Shown piece by piece: positions 41,194-50,147 of a DNA stretch of 64,000 nucleotides. The translations under genes and the position numbers were made by a program. The stretch spans positions 186,001-250,000 of the forward strand of contig CAWALL010000016.1 in NCBI GenBank assembly GCA_963782885.1. The letters are read 5' to 3'. The notes under the pieces were generated by a model. It was not told the origin of the DNA and did no database searches. It saw nothing but the letters and a program-made list of their open reading frames with translations. Position 1 is the stretch's first letter; every line of letters starts with the position of its first letter. Source of the DNA: DATAOG01 sp963782885 (GTDB taxonomy: Bacteria; Pseudomonadota; Alphaproteobacteria; Geminicoccales; Geminicoccaceae).

Positions 41194-42656
41194 ATGTCGA
41201 GCCTCAGTGAGCGCGCCGCACGGGGCATGATGTCGCTGATGGCGGCGCAGATCTGGATCATGCTGTCCAGCTACATCATCGCAATGCTGCTGGCGCGTTC
41301 GCTTGGCCCGGCGCTCTACGGCGTCTACGGCATCGTCTACTCGGTCCTGCTCTCGGTCGAATTGATTGGCCGGCTCGGGCTGCCGCAGACGGTGAGCAAG
41401 CTGGTGGCTGAGGCGGGCAGCACCGCACGCCGCGTCGAAACCACCGGCACCACTCTGGCGATCATCGTCTACGCCGCGATCTTCTTGGCGTTTTGGGGCG
41501 CGGCGCCGTGGCTCGGCGCGATCTTCAACGTGCCGGACGGCACTTCCCTGTTCCGGATCGCTTCGCTCGACATCCCGTTCTACGGCATTTACTTTCGTCC
41601 TCGCGGAGATCCTGGGCGGCCGGCGCGACTTCCTGTCCGAGAGCGTCGGCCTTGCGCTCTACAGCCTGGCCAAAGTGGTCGGCGCGGGGGTCCTGGTGGC
41701 GATCGGTCCGACGGTCGTCGGCGCGTTCCTGCTCAATGTCGGGGCCTCGATCGTCGGCTTGGCCTACTGGTGGTGCGCGTCGGGCGGCCGGCCTTCAGGC
41801 TGAATCTGGACGTGCGGGGGCCGATCATCCGGCTGGCGATCCCGGTCGCGCTCAGCGGCGTCGGGACCCAGCTCCTGAGCGCCGTCGACCTCTGGTCGCT
41901 GAATGCGATCGGCACCCAGGTCGCGGCGGCCATCAAGGGCTACTACGTCGCCGCGACCACGCTCGCGCGGATCCCGAACCTGATCGGCTTCGTCATGACC
42001 GCGGTCCTGATCCCGTCGGTCGGTCGCGCCACCGGCATGGGCGATACATCGCTGGTGCGGGCGACCGTCCGAGGCGCCATGGCTTCCTCGCGATCACGCT
42101 GGTTCCCGGCTGCGCCCTGCTCGCGGTCGAGGCGAGGCCGGTCATGGCGCTCCTGTTCTCGCCCGAGTACGGCCAGGGCGCCGGGCTGCTCCGCGTCCTG
42201 GTCTTCGCCCATGGCCTGTTCAACACGACCTTCCTGACTCTGATCGCGATCCTGGTTGCGCTCAACGAGCCGCGCCGGGGGGCGGTGATCGCGCTTGGCG
42301 CCCTGCCGGTTGCGCTGAGCGGCAATGGTCTGCTGATTCCGCTGCTCGGAGCGCCCGGCGCCGCGCTGGCCGCGCTGCTCGCGACCATGACCGCGGCGGT
42401 GCGGCCACGGTCGTGGTTGGCGGCGGGTCGTTGCCCTGCTCGAGCCCTGGTCCTGATCAAGACGCTCCTGGCGACTGCGGTTGTCTGTGTCGCCGCCGCG
42501 CTGATCCCGAGCAGTGGCCTGCTGACGCTGGTCGAGTTGGCGGGCCTGGGCGTCGTCTTCCTCGGACTGGCGAGCCTGCTCGGGCTGATCACCGTGGCCG
42601 ACCTCGCGCCGCTGCTGCCGGCCAAGCTCGGCATGAGGTTCGGGCTCGGCTCCTGA
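41194..42656 (+). pseudogene. Wzx-like polysaccharide flippase gene with several frameshifts
   Basis: Homology to oligosaccharide flippases of the MATE/MVF type is distributed over different frames. Frame 1 covers MSSLSERAARGMMSLMAAQ to IPFYGIYF; the next part, LAEILGGRRDFLSE to LAYWW, is in frame 2 after a TTT run at 41593-41595; RPAFRLNLDVRGPIIRLAIPVALSG to VRATVRGAM returns to frame 1; then FLAITLVPGCALLAVEARPVMALLF to the end at 42656 is in frame 3 after about 42081. A further disturbed spot lies near 42395-42445. Restoring these would give a roughly 485-residue protein with many membrane helices. Start at 41194 follows the amidotransferase stop by 3 bases. Confidence 0.8.
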
Positions 42657-42659
42657 CGC

Positions 42660-44273
42660 TCAGGCCTTCCTGGCGCTGAGATGGTCGACCAGACGCAGCG
42701 CGAGCGCCACGATCGTGAGCGTCGGGTTGGCGTGGCCGGCGCTCGGGAACACGGCGCTGCCGGCGATGTAGAGATTGCGCACGCCGTGCACCCGGCAGTC
42801 GCGGTCGACCACGCCGGTGCGCGGACTGTCGCTCATCCGGGTGGTGCCCATGTGGTGGGAGGCGTCCGCGTAGCGCGGCACGTCCGCGCCCGGCTCCAGC
42901 GTGCCGAGGCCGCGCCGCTCGAGCGCCCTGCCGAGGACCTCCTGCAGCCGAAGCAGGCTGTGGTGGACGCTGTCCGGAATCCGCCAGTCGAGGACCAGCC
43001 GGTGCAGCCCGAGCCGGTCGGTGTCCTGGCTCAGCGTGACCCGGCTCGCCGGCTCCGGCGGCTGCTCGCAGAAATAGACCACGATGTAGCGCCTGGCCGT
43101 GCGCTCGGGCGCCAGCCGATAGCGGGCGAGCGTGACCAGGCGCCAGAGCCGGTGCGGCAGGATCTCCTTGGGCGACAACAGGTAGATGAAGTCCTGCACG
43201 GCCGGCGCGCGGCGGGCCTTGCCGAGCTCGAAGCGGCCGCCGGCGTGCCCCCGCCGGAGCAGCACCTTGCCGAATTCGATCGCGGCCTGATAGTGCTGCG
43301 TGGCGTAGCCGGACGCCTCCGCCTCGAGAGTCAGGTAGTGATTGAGGAGCTTTTCGCGCGCCTGGGCGTTTGGGCTCAGACCGAGGCCGAGCTGCACCTT
43401 GCCGTCGCTCAGCGGCCAGCCGCGCATCAAAGTCAGGCGCCGGCCGGGGGCGAGCCGGACCGCGCCGAACACCGCGCGCGGGTGGTCCATGAAATAGCGG
43501 CCGACCAGATCGAAGCCGTTGCCGACGCCGCGGCTCTGCCGCTCGCGCGATCCGAGCAGCAGACGCGGCGTCTCGAGCCCGCCCATGGCCAAAACGAAGG
43601 TCTGCGCCTCGAGCCGGAAGTCCTTGCCGGTCAGCGTCTTCGCTCTCAACGCCAGGACCCTGGCGCCGTCGTCGTCGAGCTCGATCCGGGTGACGCTCGC
43701 GTGCAGCAGCAGGCGGACGGTCGCGGCGCGCGCCAGCCGGCGGCGCTCGCTCCGGTCAAAGCGCTTGGGCCTGGGCGCCCAGAGCGAGACGGTCGGCACG
43801 ACACCGTCGCTCGCCAGCAGGTCGCGCTCGGCCGCGCTCATCCGCCGGTCGTGGGTCGCGAGCGCGAACTGCGCGACCGGCCCGAGCCCCAGGATCGCCG
43901 CCGCCTTCGGGTAATACCGGAAAATCTCGTCGGCGGCGATCGGCCAGCCGCTGCCCGGAACCCAGGCGCGGTGCGCGAAGTCCTGCGCCTGCAGGGGCAT
44001 GCAGCGGCCCGCCCAGAGATTGCAGCTGCCACCGAAATAGCGGGCCCGCGACATGTAGTTCTCGCGCGGCGGATAGCCGATCAACTCGAGGTCGTAGAGC
44101 GACTGCACCGCTTCGTCCGGCTCGAACCCGCCGCTCTCGACCAGGAGCACGGAGCGGCCGGCGGCCCCGAGCTCGAGCGCGAGCGTGATGCCCGCGGCGC
44201 CGGCGCCGGCGATACAGACCTCGGCCTCGAGCGGGGTCCCGTCCTCCAGCGTCCGCGCGTCGACGATCGTCAA
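42660..44273 (-). CDS. GMC-family FAD-dependent oxidoreductase
   Basis: A 537-residue glucose-methanol-choline oxidoreductase. It has the dinucleotide motif VCIAGAGAAGITLALEL, a GGSCNLWAGRCMP flavin-contact block, ATVRLLLHASVTRI with a later FVLAMGGLETPRLLLGS, and the C-terminal ASHHMGTTRMSD and SAVFPSAGHANPTLTIVALALRL blocks carrying the active-site His. Members oxidise alcohol groups of sugars and other polyols. No ATG fits; TTG at 44273 is the most plausible start, and an ATG at 44366 is the alternative. It converges tail to tail with the flippase gene, 3 bases apart. Confidence 0.88.
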   Translation of the reverse strand: MTIVDARTLEDGTPLEAEVCIAGAGAAGITLALELGAAGRSVLLVESGGFEPDEAVQSLYDLELIGYPPRENYMSRARYFGGSCNLWAGRCMPLQAQDFAHRAWVPGSGWPIAADEIFRYYPKAAAILGLGPVAQFALATHDRRMSAAERDLLASDGVVPTVSLWAPRPKRFDRSERRRLARAATVRLLLHASVTRIELDDDGARVLALRAKTLTGKDFRLEAQTFVLAMGGLETPRLLLGSRERQSRGVGNGFDLVGRYFMDHPRAVFGAVRLAPGRRLTLMRGWPLSDGKVQLGLGLSPNAQAREKLLNHYLTLEAEASGYATQHYQAAIEFGKVLLRRGHAGGRFELGKARRAPAVQDFIYLLSPKEILPHRLWRLVTLARYRLAPERTARRYIVVYFCEQPPEPASRVTLSQDTDRLGLHRLVLDWRIPDSVHHSLLRLQEVLGRALERRGLGTLEPGADVPRYADASHHMGTTRMSDSPRTGVVDRDCRVHGVRNLYIAGSAVFPSAGHANPTLTIVALALRLVDHLSARKA

Positions 44274-44340
44274 CGACCTGCTCTCATCCCGGTCGGGGCG
44301 TCGACGCTCGTGCAAGGGACCCCGGGCACACGCTCCCCAG

Positions 44341-45246
44341 CTAGCCGAGCGCCCGCGGGCGCGCAAGGCCGGCCTGGGGCGCCGTCGGGCCGTCGCCCGC
44401 GATCGTGGTCCGGCGCATGTCGCGGACCTCGTCCGCCTTGTAGCGGCGCGCCCGGTGCATCGTCTGGCGGTTGTCCCACATCACGAGGTCGTGCTGGCGC
44501 CAGCGATGGGCGTGGACGAACTGGCGCTGGGTCGCGTGCTCGACCAGATCGCGGAGGAGCGCGCGCGCCTCGGGCATCGGCCAGCCGACGATCGTGCCGG
44601 CGTGCGAGGCGAGGAACAGCGACTTGCGGCCGGTCACCGGATGGCGGCGGACCAGGCGCTGGCGGACCGGGGCGAAGGTCTCCTGCTCCTCGGGCGTGAA
44701 GTCGGCAAAGCCGAGCAGGCTGCGCGAATAGATCAGCGAGTGCTCGCAGACCAGGTCCTCGATCTCGGCCTTGGTCTCGGGGTCGAGGGCATCGTAGGCG
44801 GCGCGCATGTCGGCGAACTCGGTGTTGCCGCCGACCGCCGGCACGGCGCGCGCCGAGAGCAGCGAGTATTTGGCCGGGATCGCGCGGAACGAGCTGTCCG
44901 AATGCCAGAGCTCGTTGCCGAGGTTGAACATCCGGCGCCGGTCGTCGCGCGCGAACACGCGGTTCTCCCGGTCGAGGTTGGAGATGTCCGCGAGCTCGAC
45001 CGGGAGGCGCCGATCCTCGGGCTGGGTGACGTTGCTGCCGACCGCGAGCTCGATCGCGCCGAAGTTGCGGCTGAACGCGACCTGCTGCTCGTCGCTGAGC
45101 GGCTGATCGTGGAACACGAGGACGGCGTAGCGATCCATGCCGGCCTCGATCGCCCGGACCTCGTCCTCTTCCAGCGGCTGACGGAGGTCGATGCCCTCGA
45201 CCTCGCCGACGAACACGGGATGGAGCTGATGGATCCTGATGGTCAT
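44341..45246 (-). CDS. TauD/TfdA-family 2-oxoglutarate-dependent dioxygenase
   Basis: A 301-residue non-haem Fe(II) dioxygenase. The metal triad is visible as ELWHSDSSF (His-x-Asp) and the distal His in DNRQTMHRARRY; the 2-oxoglutarate Arg lies in DMRRTTIAGDG. The N-terminal GEVEGIDLRQPLEEDEVRAIE is typical. Family members hydroxylate or release groups from taurine, 2,4-D, alkyl sulfates and similar molecules. The start at 45246 fits the family; the open frame continues upstream. It is 67 bases before the GMC gene on the same strand and could share its promoter. Confidence 0.9.
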   Translation of the reverse strand: MTIRIHQLHPVFVGEVEGIDLRQPLEEDEVRAIEAGMDRYAVLVFHDQPLSDEQQVAFSRNFGAIELAVGSNVTQPEDRRLPVELADISNLDRENRVFARDDRRRMFNLGNELWHSDSSFRAIPAKYSLLSARAVPAVGGNTEFADMRAAYDALDPETKAEIEDLVCEHSLIYSRSLLGFADFTPEEQETFAPVRQRLVRRHPVTGRKSLFLASHAGTIVGWPMPEARALLRDLVEHATQRQFVHAHRWRQHDLVMWDNRQTMHRARRYKADEVRDMRRTTIAGDGPTAPQAGLARPRALG

Positions 45247-45308
45247 GGCCGATCTCCCGGATACGCGGCCAGCATCCGACAGTCGACCGGGCCAGGCAAG
45301 CCTCCGCA

Positions 45309-46130
45309 TTAAACCTCGGCTGCCTCGCTCTCCTCTTCGTAAGCGGACACGATCCAAACGAAGCTCTGGACGTCGATCCGGTCGCGGGGGGCCAAGTCGG
45401 CGAGCTCATCGGCGGTCTTCTCGATGAGATCGAGTAGGCTTTGATAGACCTCGATGTGCAGGTGCGATTGGTAGTCGGTTGCGAAGCGGTGACCAACTCG
45501 CGCCGCGAAGTCCTTAGTGACCTCGGGCTTTAGAAACATGTGCCTGTCAGGTCGCCACAGGAACGGGAGGTAGGTCACAATCGTCCATTTGGCGCAGTCG
45601 TAGGGTTTCAGCGCGCGCCCCATCTCAAGCAATGCCGGCTCCATGTCTCCGACCGCAAATCGCGCTGCCGCGCGAATGAAAGCATCGGCGGCCGGCTCCC
45701 GAAGCATGTCCCGAAGCCTGATCAGCTCGAATGGCGACAGAAGGTTCGTCGCCTGGAACGCGGAGAGCACTGCCTCACCGAACCCCGAGCCCGCGGCTAC
45801 CGCGTTCAAGGGAGCGGCGCAGTCGAGCTTCAATTTCGCATCGAGCTTGTAGGTCCGCTCCCACTTGGCATAGTCGGAAGATCGAAAGCCGTCCGGGAAA
45901 AAGCGGAGGAAGCGTGCGCGCGCGCCATCGAACCCGAAATACTTCGGATTGGCTTTGCCCGCTTCGTCATGCAGTCGGCACCAGACGTTATCGGCGATCG
46001 CGCCCTCGATCTGCAGCTTGCGCTCGCCTTCGGCGTCGAGAATAAGGCCGATGAAGGCATCATCCTTCCGGACGAGCCGGAGAACCAGCTTGCCGACTTT
46101 GGCTTCACGTATCGTCCGAAGGCCTGCCAT
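45309..46130 (-). CDS. Hypothetical protein in AT-richer DNA
   Basis: A 273-residue protein of unknown function. It starts MAGLRTIREAKVGKLVLRLV, with a FIGLILDAEGERKLQIEG beta-rich N-terminus, a FFPDGFRSSDYAKWERTYKLDAK helical middle and an acidic C-terminus. There is no signal peptide or membrane segment. The gene and its surroundings are visibly poorer in GC and use different codons from its neighbours, which suggests horizontal acquisition. ATG at 46130 is the most likely start; an earlier in-frame ATG at 46190 is less plausible. Confidence 0.6.
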   Translation of the reverse strand: MAGLRTIREAKVGKLVLRLVRKDDAFIGLILDAEGERKLQIEGAIADNVWCRLHDEAGKANPKYFGFDGARARFLRFFPDGFRSSDYAKWERTYKLDAKLKLDCAAPLNAVAAGSGFGEAVLSAFQATNLLSPFELIRLRDMLREPAADAFIRAAARFAVGDMEPALLEMGRALKPYDCAKWTIVTYLPFLWRPDRHMFLKPEVTKDFAARVGHRFATDYQSHLHIEVYQSLLDLIEKTADELADLAPRDRIDVQSFVWIVSAYEEESEAAEV

Positions 46131-46291
46131 CACAATCGTCACCGGTAACGGCAATGGGTTGACAAAACGTAAATCCGCGGCCGCCGGCAACTCGGTCAGG
46201 CACGGAGAGGCCGGCCGAGAGGTTGCATCATCGGGAGGCGATCGGCAGGCTGGTCCGCACCAGGACCGCCAGCCCGACCGGAGGCAAGACC

Positions 46292-47563
46292 ATGACCGAT
46301 CCGTTCGCCCGCGCGCCTTTGCCGCCGCGCCTTTGCAACCTCGACCGGCTGCTGTTCGCGCTCGAGACGCGGGGCCTGGACGGGATCGTCGCCTCGCTGC
46401 CGTTGAACGTCTTCTACCTCACGAGCTTCAACGGCATCGCCCACAAGGCGGACGAGCCCAGGCCCTACGCGGTGCTGCTGTCGCGCCACGCGCCCGGGCA
46501 TCCGGTCCTGGTGGTCGCGGACTACTACCTCGCGACCTTCCTGACCCAGCCGACCTGGGTCGAGGACATCCGGCCGTTCCGGGCGGTGATGATGCCGCTC
46601 GATCTCGAACCCGCGCGCACCGACATCGACCGGTTCATCCCGCAGAACGGCAAGGGGATCGCCTGGGTCGAGCGCGCGCGAAAAAGCTATGCCTTCGACA
46701 TGGCGGGCGCGGTCCGGGGTGCGCTCCGGGATCTGAAGCTCGAGCGCGGGCGGGTCGCGTTCGACGACATGGGCTTCGGCTTCCGCCTCGGCCAGGACGG
46801 GCTCGAGGTCGCCGATGGTTACGACCCGCTGATGTTCGCGCGCGTGGTCAAGAGCGAGACCGAGATGCGGCTCCTGGAGCGCGCGACGGCGCTGAACGAG
46901 ACCGCGATCCGGCGCACGGTCGCGGCCTGGGACAAGGGCGCCACCTGGCGCGACCTGAACCGCGCCTACGCCCGCGCCGTGGCCGACCTCGGCGGCTTCG
47001 TGCGCGATCCCGGCGGCATGGTCTGGGGCCATCCGCGCGGCGCCGATCCGGCGCTGATGCTCTCGACCGCGCTCGAGGACGGCGAGGTCGAGCCGGGCAC
47101 GCACGTGATGTTCGACTGCCACGGCACGCTCGATCTCTACTGCTGGGACGGCGGCAAGACCTGGGTGGTCGAGGGCGAGCCGGAGGGCGGAGCCAAGGGT
47201 TTCGCCGCGGCCACCGCCCGGGTCGCCGACGCCCTGCTGGACGCGATGCGGCCGGGCGTCCGGATCAGCGAGCTGCAGGCGCGGGCGCGCGAGGTCTACC
47301 GCAGGGAGCGCGTGCCCGATGCGGCGGCGGCGGTGATCTTCTTCCACGGCCTCGGTCTCTCGCACATGGACATCGAGCAGACCCAGGCCGACGGCCGGCC
47401 GAACACCGACTGGACCCTGGAGGACGGCATGGTGGCGCCGGTGCACCTCCTCTATCCGGGCGGCGAGCACGAGCGCCTGTGGCTCGAGGAGGTGATCGCG
47501 GTCTCGCCGGACGGTGGGCGGCCGCTGTTCTCCTGGGGCTTCGAGCCTCTGACAGGGCGCTGA
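46292..47563 (+). CDS. M24-family (Xaa-Pro aminopeptidase/creatinase-like) metallohydrolase
   Basis: A 423-residue pita-bread-fold protein. The N-terminal creatinase domain spans about residues 1-170. In the catalytic domain two metal Asp are visible in MFDCHGTLDLYCWDGGKTW, and the metal His in GLGLSHMD. Where peptidases have Glu-Pro, this protein has VAPVHLLYPGG, a His for the Glu; the last ligand Glu is in RLWLEEVI. Such substitution points to a non-peptidase activity (as in some lyase or hydrolase relatives) or altered metal use. A GGAGG site precedes the ATG at 46292. Confidence 0.83.
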   Translation: MTDPFARAPLPPRLCNLDRLLFALETRGLDGIVASLPLNVFYLTSFNGIAHKADEPRPYAVLLSRHAPGHPVLVVADYYLATFLTQPTWVEDIRPFRAVMMPLDLEPARTDIDRFIPQNGKGIAWVERARKSYAFDMAGAVRGALRDLKLERGRVAFDDMGFGFRLGQDGLEVADGYDPLMFARVVKSETEMRLLERATALNETAIRRTVAAWDKGATWRDLNRAYARAVADLGGFVRDPGGMVWGHPRGADPALMLSTALEDGEVEPGTHVMFDCHGTLDLYCWDGGKTWVVEGEPEGGAKGFAAATARVADALLDAMRPGVRISELQARAREVYRRERVPDAAAAVIFFHGLGLSHMDIEQTQADGRPNTDWTLEDGMVAPVHLLYPGGEHERLWLEEVIAVSPDGGRPLFSWGFEPLTGR

Positions 47564-47606
47564 GCGGGGACCGGGCGCTGAGCGGGGACCGGGCGCTGAG
47601 CGGGCC
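47555..47606 (+). repeat. 18-base tandem repeat, nearly three copies
   Basis: The unit GGGCGCTGAGCGGGGACC occurs at 47555-47572 and 47573-47590, then as a partial third copy up to about 47606. The first copy contains the stop codon of the M24 gene. It may be a slippage product. Confidence 0.7.
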
Positions 47607-47624
47607 GTTACCGCTCCGCAGGGC

Positions 47625-47657
47625 AAAACAGCCCGCCGCGGCGGACCGGGCGGGCTG
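47625..47657 (-). terminator. Rho-independent terminator for the HtrA-like gene
   Basis: Inverted repeats CAGCCCGCC (47629-47637) and GGCGGGCTG (47649-47657) form a perfect 9-base-pair stem with an 11-base loop. On the minus strand the stem is followed by TTTT (47628-47625), the order expected of an intrinsic terminator. It lies 93 bases after the stop of the minus-strand HtrA-like gene and may also block transcription from the plus-strand M24 gene. Confidence 0.6.
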
Positions 47658-47749
47658 TCGGGCACACACTCTTCGAGCCGGTGTGATGTGGATCGATGAC
47701 CGACCGTGTCAAGCCCGCCACAGTGCGACAATCCGGCCGCGGCGCGCGC

Positions 47750-48882
47750 TCAGGACTCCTGGCCGAGCGTGGTCGTGACCTGCTGCGACTGGCCGCCGCG
47801 CTCGATCGTCAGCGTCACCTGGTCGCCCGGCTTGTGCTGTTCGAGCGCGCTGAAATAGTCCTCGGTCGAGGTGACCGGCCGGCCATCGATCGCGGTGATC
47901 ACGTCGCCGAGCGTGATGTTGCCCTGCAGGTCGCGCTCGGTCGGACGCAGGCCCGCATCAGCGCCCGTTCCGCCGGGATCGACCCGCATCACCAGCACGC
48001 CGTCCAGGCCGATCCGCTGGGTCAGTTGATCCGGGGCGAGCGCGATGCCGAGCCCGGGCCGGGTGACCTTGCCGTTGCGGATCAGCTCGGTCACGACCCG
48101 GTTGACCTCGTCGACCGGGATCGCGAACCCGACGCCGGCAAACGCGCCCGAGGGAGAGAGGATCTCGGAGGTGATGCCGATCAGCCGGCCGGCGCTGTCG
48201 AGCAGCGGGCCGCCGGAATTGCCGGGATTGATCGCCGCATCCGTCTGGATCACGTTTTGGATGTTGCGCCCCGGCGTCGATTTGATCTCGCGCCCGAGAG
48301 CGCTGACCACGCCCGTGGTGAGCGTCTGGTCGAGACCGAACGGATTGCCGATCGCGAACGCCATCTGCCCGACCTGGAGGTTGGCCGAGTGCCGACCGCG
48401 ATCGGCTGCAGTTTCGCCGCCGGCGCGTCGACCGCGAGCACGGCCAGGTCCTTGGCCGGATAGGCGCCGACCAGCCGGCCCTGCCAGGTCGAGCCGTCGG
48501 CGAGCACGATGACCGCCGCATCGGCGCCGCGGATCACGTGGTAGTTGGTGACCACGTGGCCGCTCTTGTCCCAGACGAAGCCGGAGCCCGTGCCTTCCGG
48601 GACCTGCTGGACGTCCATGCTGAACGGCTGGGAGGCGTTGACCAGCGTCGTGATGTGGACGACCGAGGGCGAGGCCGTCTTGAAGATGTCGATCGTGGTC
48701 TTCTCGACCCCGGCGAGATCGCCGCGCGCGGCTACCGACCGCTCGACCGCCGCCGGGTTCAGATCGCGCCAGGGCTTCGGCACCAGCGCCCAGAACGTCC
48801 AGAGGACGAAGGCCCCGATCACCCCGAGCAGAACGAGATTGAGCCAGAGCAGCTGCCGCTGGTAACGCCTCTCCCCGTTCAT
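47750..48882 (-). pseudogene. HtrA/DegP-like serine protease gene with one frameshift
   Basis: The protein starts MNGERRYQRQ at 48882, followed by a membrane anchor (LLWLNLVLLGVIGAFVLWTFWAL) and the trypsin-like domain with catalytic His in VVTNYHVIRG and Asp in AKDLAVLAVD. After LQPIAVG, near 48390, the reading frame changes; the remainder (SANLQVGQMAFAIGNPFGLDQTL, catalytic Ser in NPGNSGGPLLD, and a PDZ domain with ITLGDVITAIDGRPV) is in another frame. Adding one base around 48390 would give a complete protease of about 377 residues. It is either a real single-base pseudogene or a sequencing error. Confidence 0.85.
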
Positions 48883-49010
48883 GCCGGCTCCGCCCCGCCT
48901 CGATCACGGCTTTGATATGGAGCGCCGGCTCCTTCGGGCGACTTCGGCTCGCAATTCGCAGGTCCGGCGGGGAGGTACGGGCCGGGACGCTGCCCGGCCC
49001 GCAGGATCAG

Positions 49011-49994
49011 TCAGCAGCCGTCGGCGAGCTTCATCGCCTTGTCGATCAGCTCCTGGCCGCCCTCGACCTCCTTGGCGAACTGGTCGTAGATCGGCTTGGA
49101 CGCGGCAACGAAGGCGTCGCGGTCGGCCTCGTTGAACTGCATGCCGCCGTCGATCAGCTGCTTCTTCAGGTCAGTGTCGAGCTTGGCCGCCGTGTCGTAG
49201 GTCCAGCCCTGGACGTCCGCACCGGCCTTCAGGATCGCGTCCTGGACCTCCTTGGGCCAGCTGTTCCAGCGCTTGAGGCTCGCGACCGGGAAGCTCGGCG
49301 TGTAGACGTGATTGGTCTCCGAGAGGTACTTCTGGACCTCGTTGAACTTGGCCGAGGCGATGTTGGCATAGGGGTTCTCCTGGCCGTCGATCACCCCGGT
49401 CTGGAGGGCTACGAACACTTCCGAGAACGCCATCGGCGTCGGGTTGGCGCCGTAGGCCTCGAACATCTTGACCCGCCAGACGCCGCGTGGGGTCCGAAGC
49501 TTGATGCCCTTGAGGTCGTCGGGCGTGTTGATCGGCCGGACGTTGTTGGTGATCTGGCGGAAGCCGTTCTCCCAGACCCCGATCAGTTTGTAGCCCTGGG
49601 CCTCGACCTTGGGCGCGAGCGCGGGCCAGATGATCTCCTTGGCGATGCAGCCGGCGTGTTTGCGGTCCTTGACCAGATAGGGCATGTCGAACAGGCCGAA
49701 CTCGGGCACCACGGTCGACATGATGGTCGAGGGCTGCGAGAAATCGAGCGTGCCGAGCTTCAGTTTCTGCAGCATCTCCTTGTCGTCGCCGAGCTGGCTC
49801 GAGCCGTAGACGTCGACCTTGGCCTGGTCGCCGACGGCGGCGTTGACCCGCTTGGCCCACTCCTCGCCCGACAGATACTGCATACCGCCCGGGTCGTTGA
49901 CGGTGCCGAAGTTGAGCTCGAGCTGCTGGGCGCTCGCCGCGCTGGACAGAAACAACGCCGCAAGCGCGCCGGCCAGCCGGATCCTGGTTTGCAT
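49011..49994 (-). CDS. TRAP transporter substrate-binding protein (DctP family)
   Basis: A 327-residue periplasmic binding protein for TRAP-type carboxylate uptake. A signal peptide ends near SSAASAQQLEL. Family blocks are GDQAKVDVYGSSQLGDDKEML, the LKGIKLRTPRGVW strand with the carboxylate-binding Arg, and VFVALQTGVIDGQENPYANI. ATG at 49994 is preferred over an upstream in-frame ATG because it begins the signal peptide. The membrane subunits DctQ and DctM are not next to it, so it is an orphan or uses a transporter encoded elsewhere. Confidence 0.9.
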   Translation of the reverse strand: MQTRIRLAGALAALFLSSAASAQQLELNFGTVNDPGGMQYLSGEEWAKRVNAAVGDQAKVDVYGSSQLGDDKEMLQKLKLGTLDFSQPSTIMSTVVPEFGLFDMPYLVKDRKHAGCIAKEIIWPALAPKVEAQGYKLIGVWENGFRQITNNVRPINTPDDLKGIKLRTPRGVWRVKMFEAYGANPTPMAFSEVFVALQTGVIDGQENPYANIASAKFNEVQKYLSETNHVYTPSFPVASLKRWNSWPKEVQDAILKAGADVQGWTYDTAAKLDTDLKKQLIDGGMQFNEADRDAFVAASKPIYDQFAKEVEGGQELIDKAMKLADGC

Positions 49995-50147
49995 CGTTAG
50001 CCTCCCGTTGCTGGGTTCTGACTGCCAGGTTGCCGGCAAACGCCGCCCGAGTCCATGCCCCGGCGCCGCGCGGCGCGTCTTTGATCTTCCCGCGGCGCCC
50101 CGGAACGCCTAAGGATCGGCGGCGATTCCGGCAGCAGCGAGGGCGAG

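Noticed and set aside
47555..47606. Tandem repeat as a CRISPR or iteron-type origin
   Set aside because: Fewer than three copies with no spacers and no replication gene nearby; simple duplication is enough.
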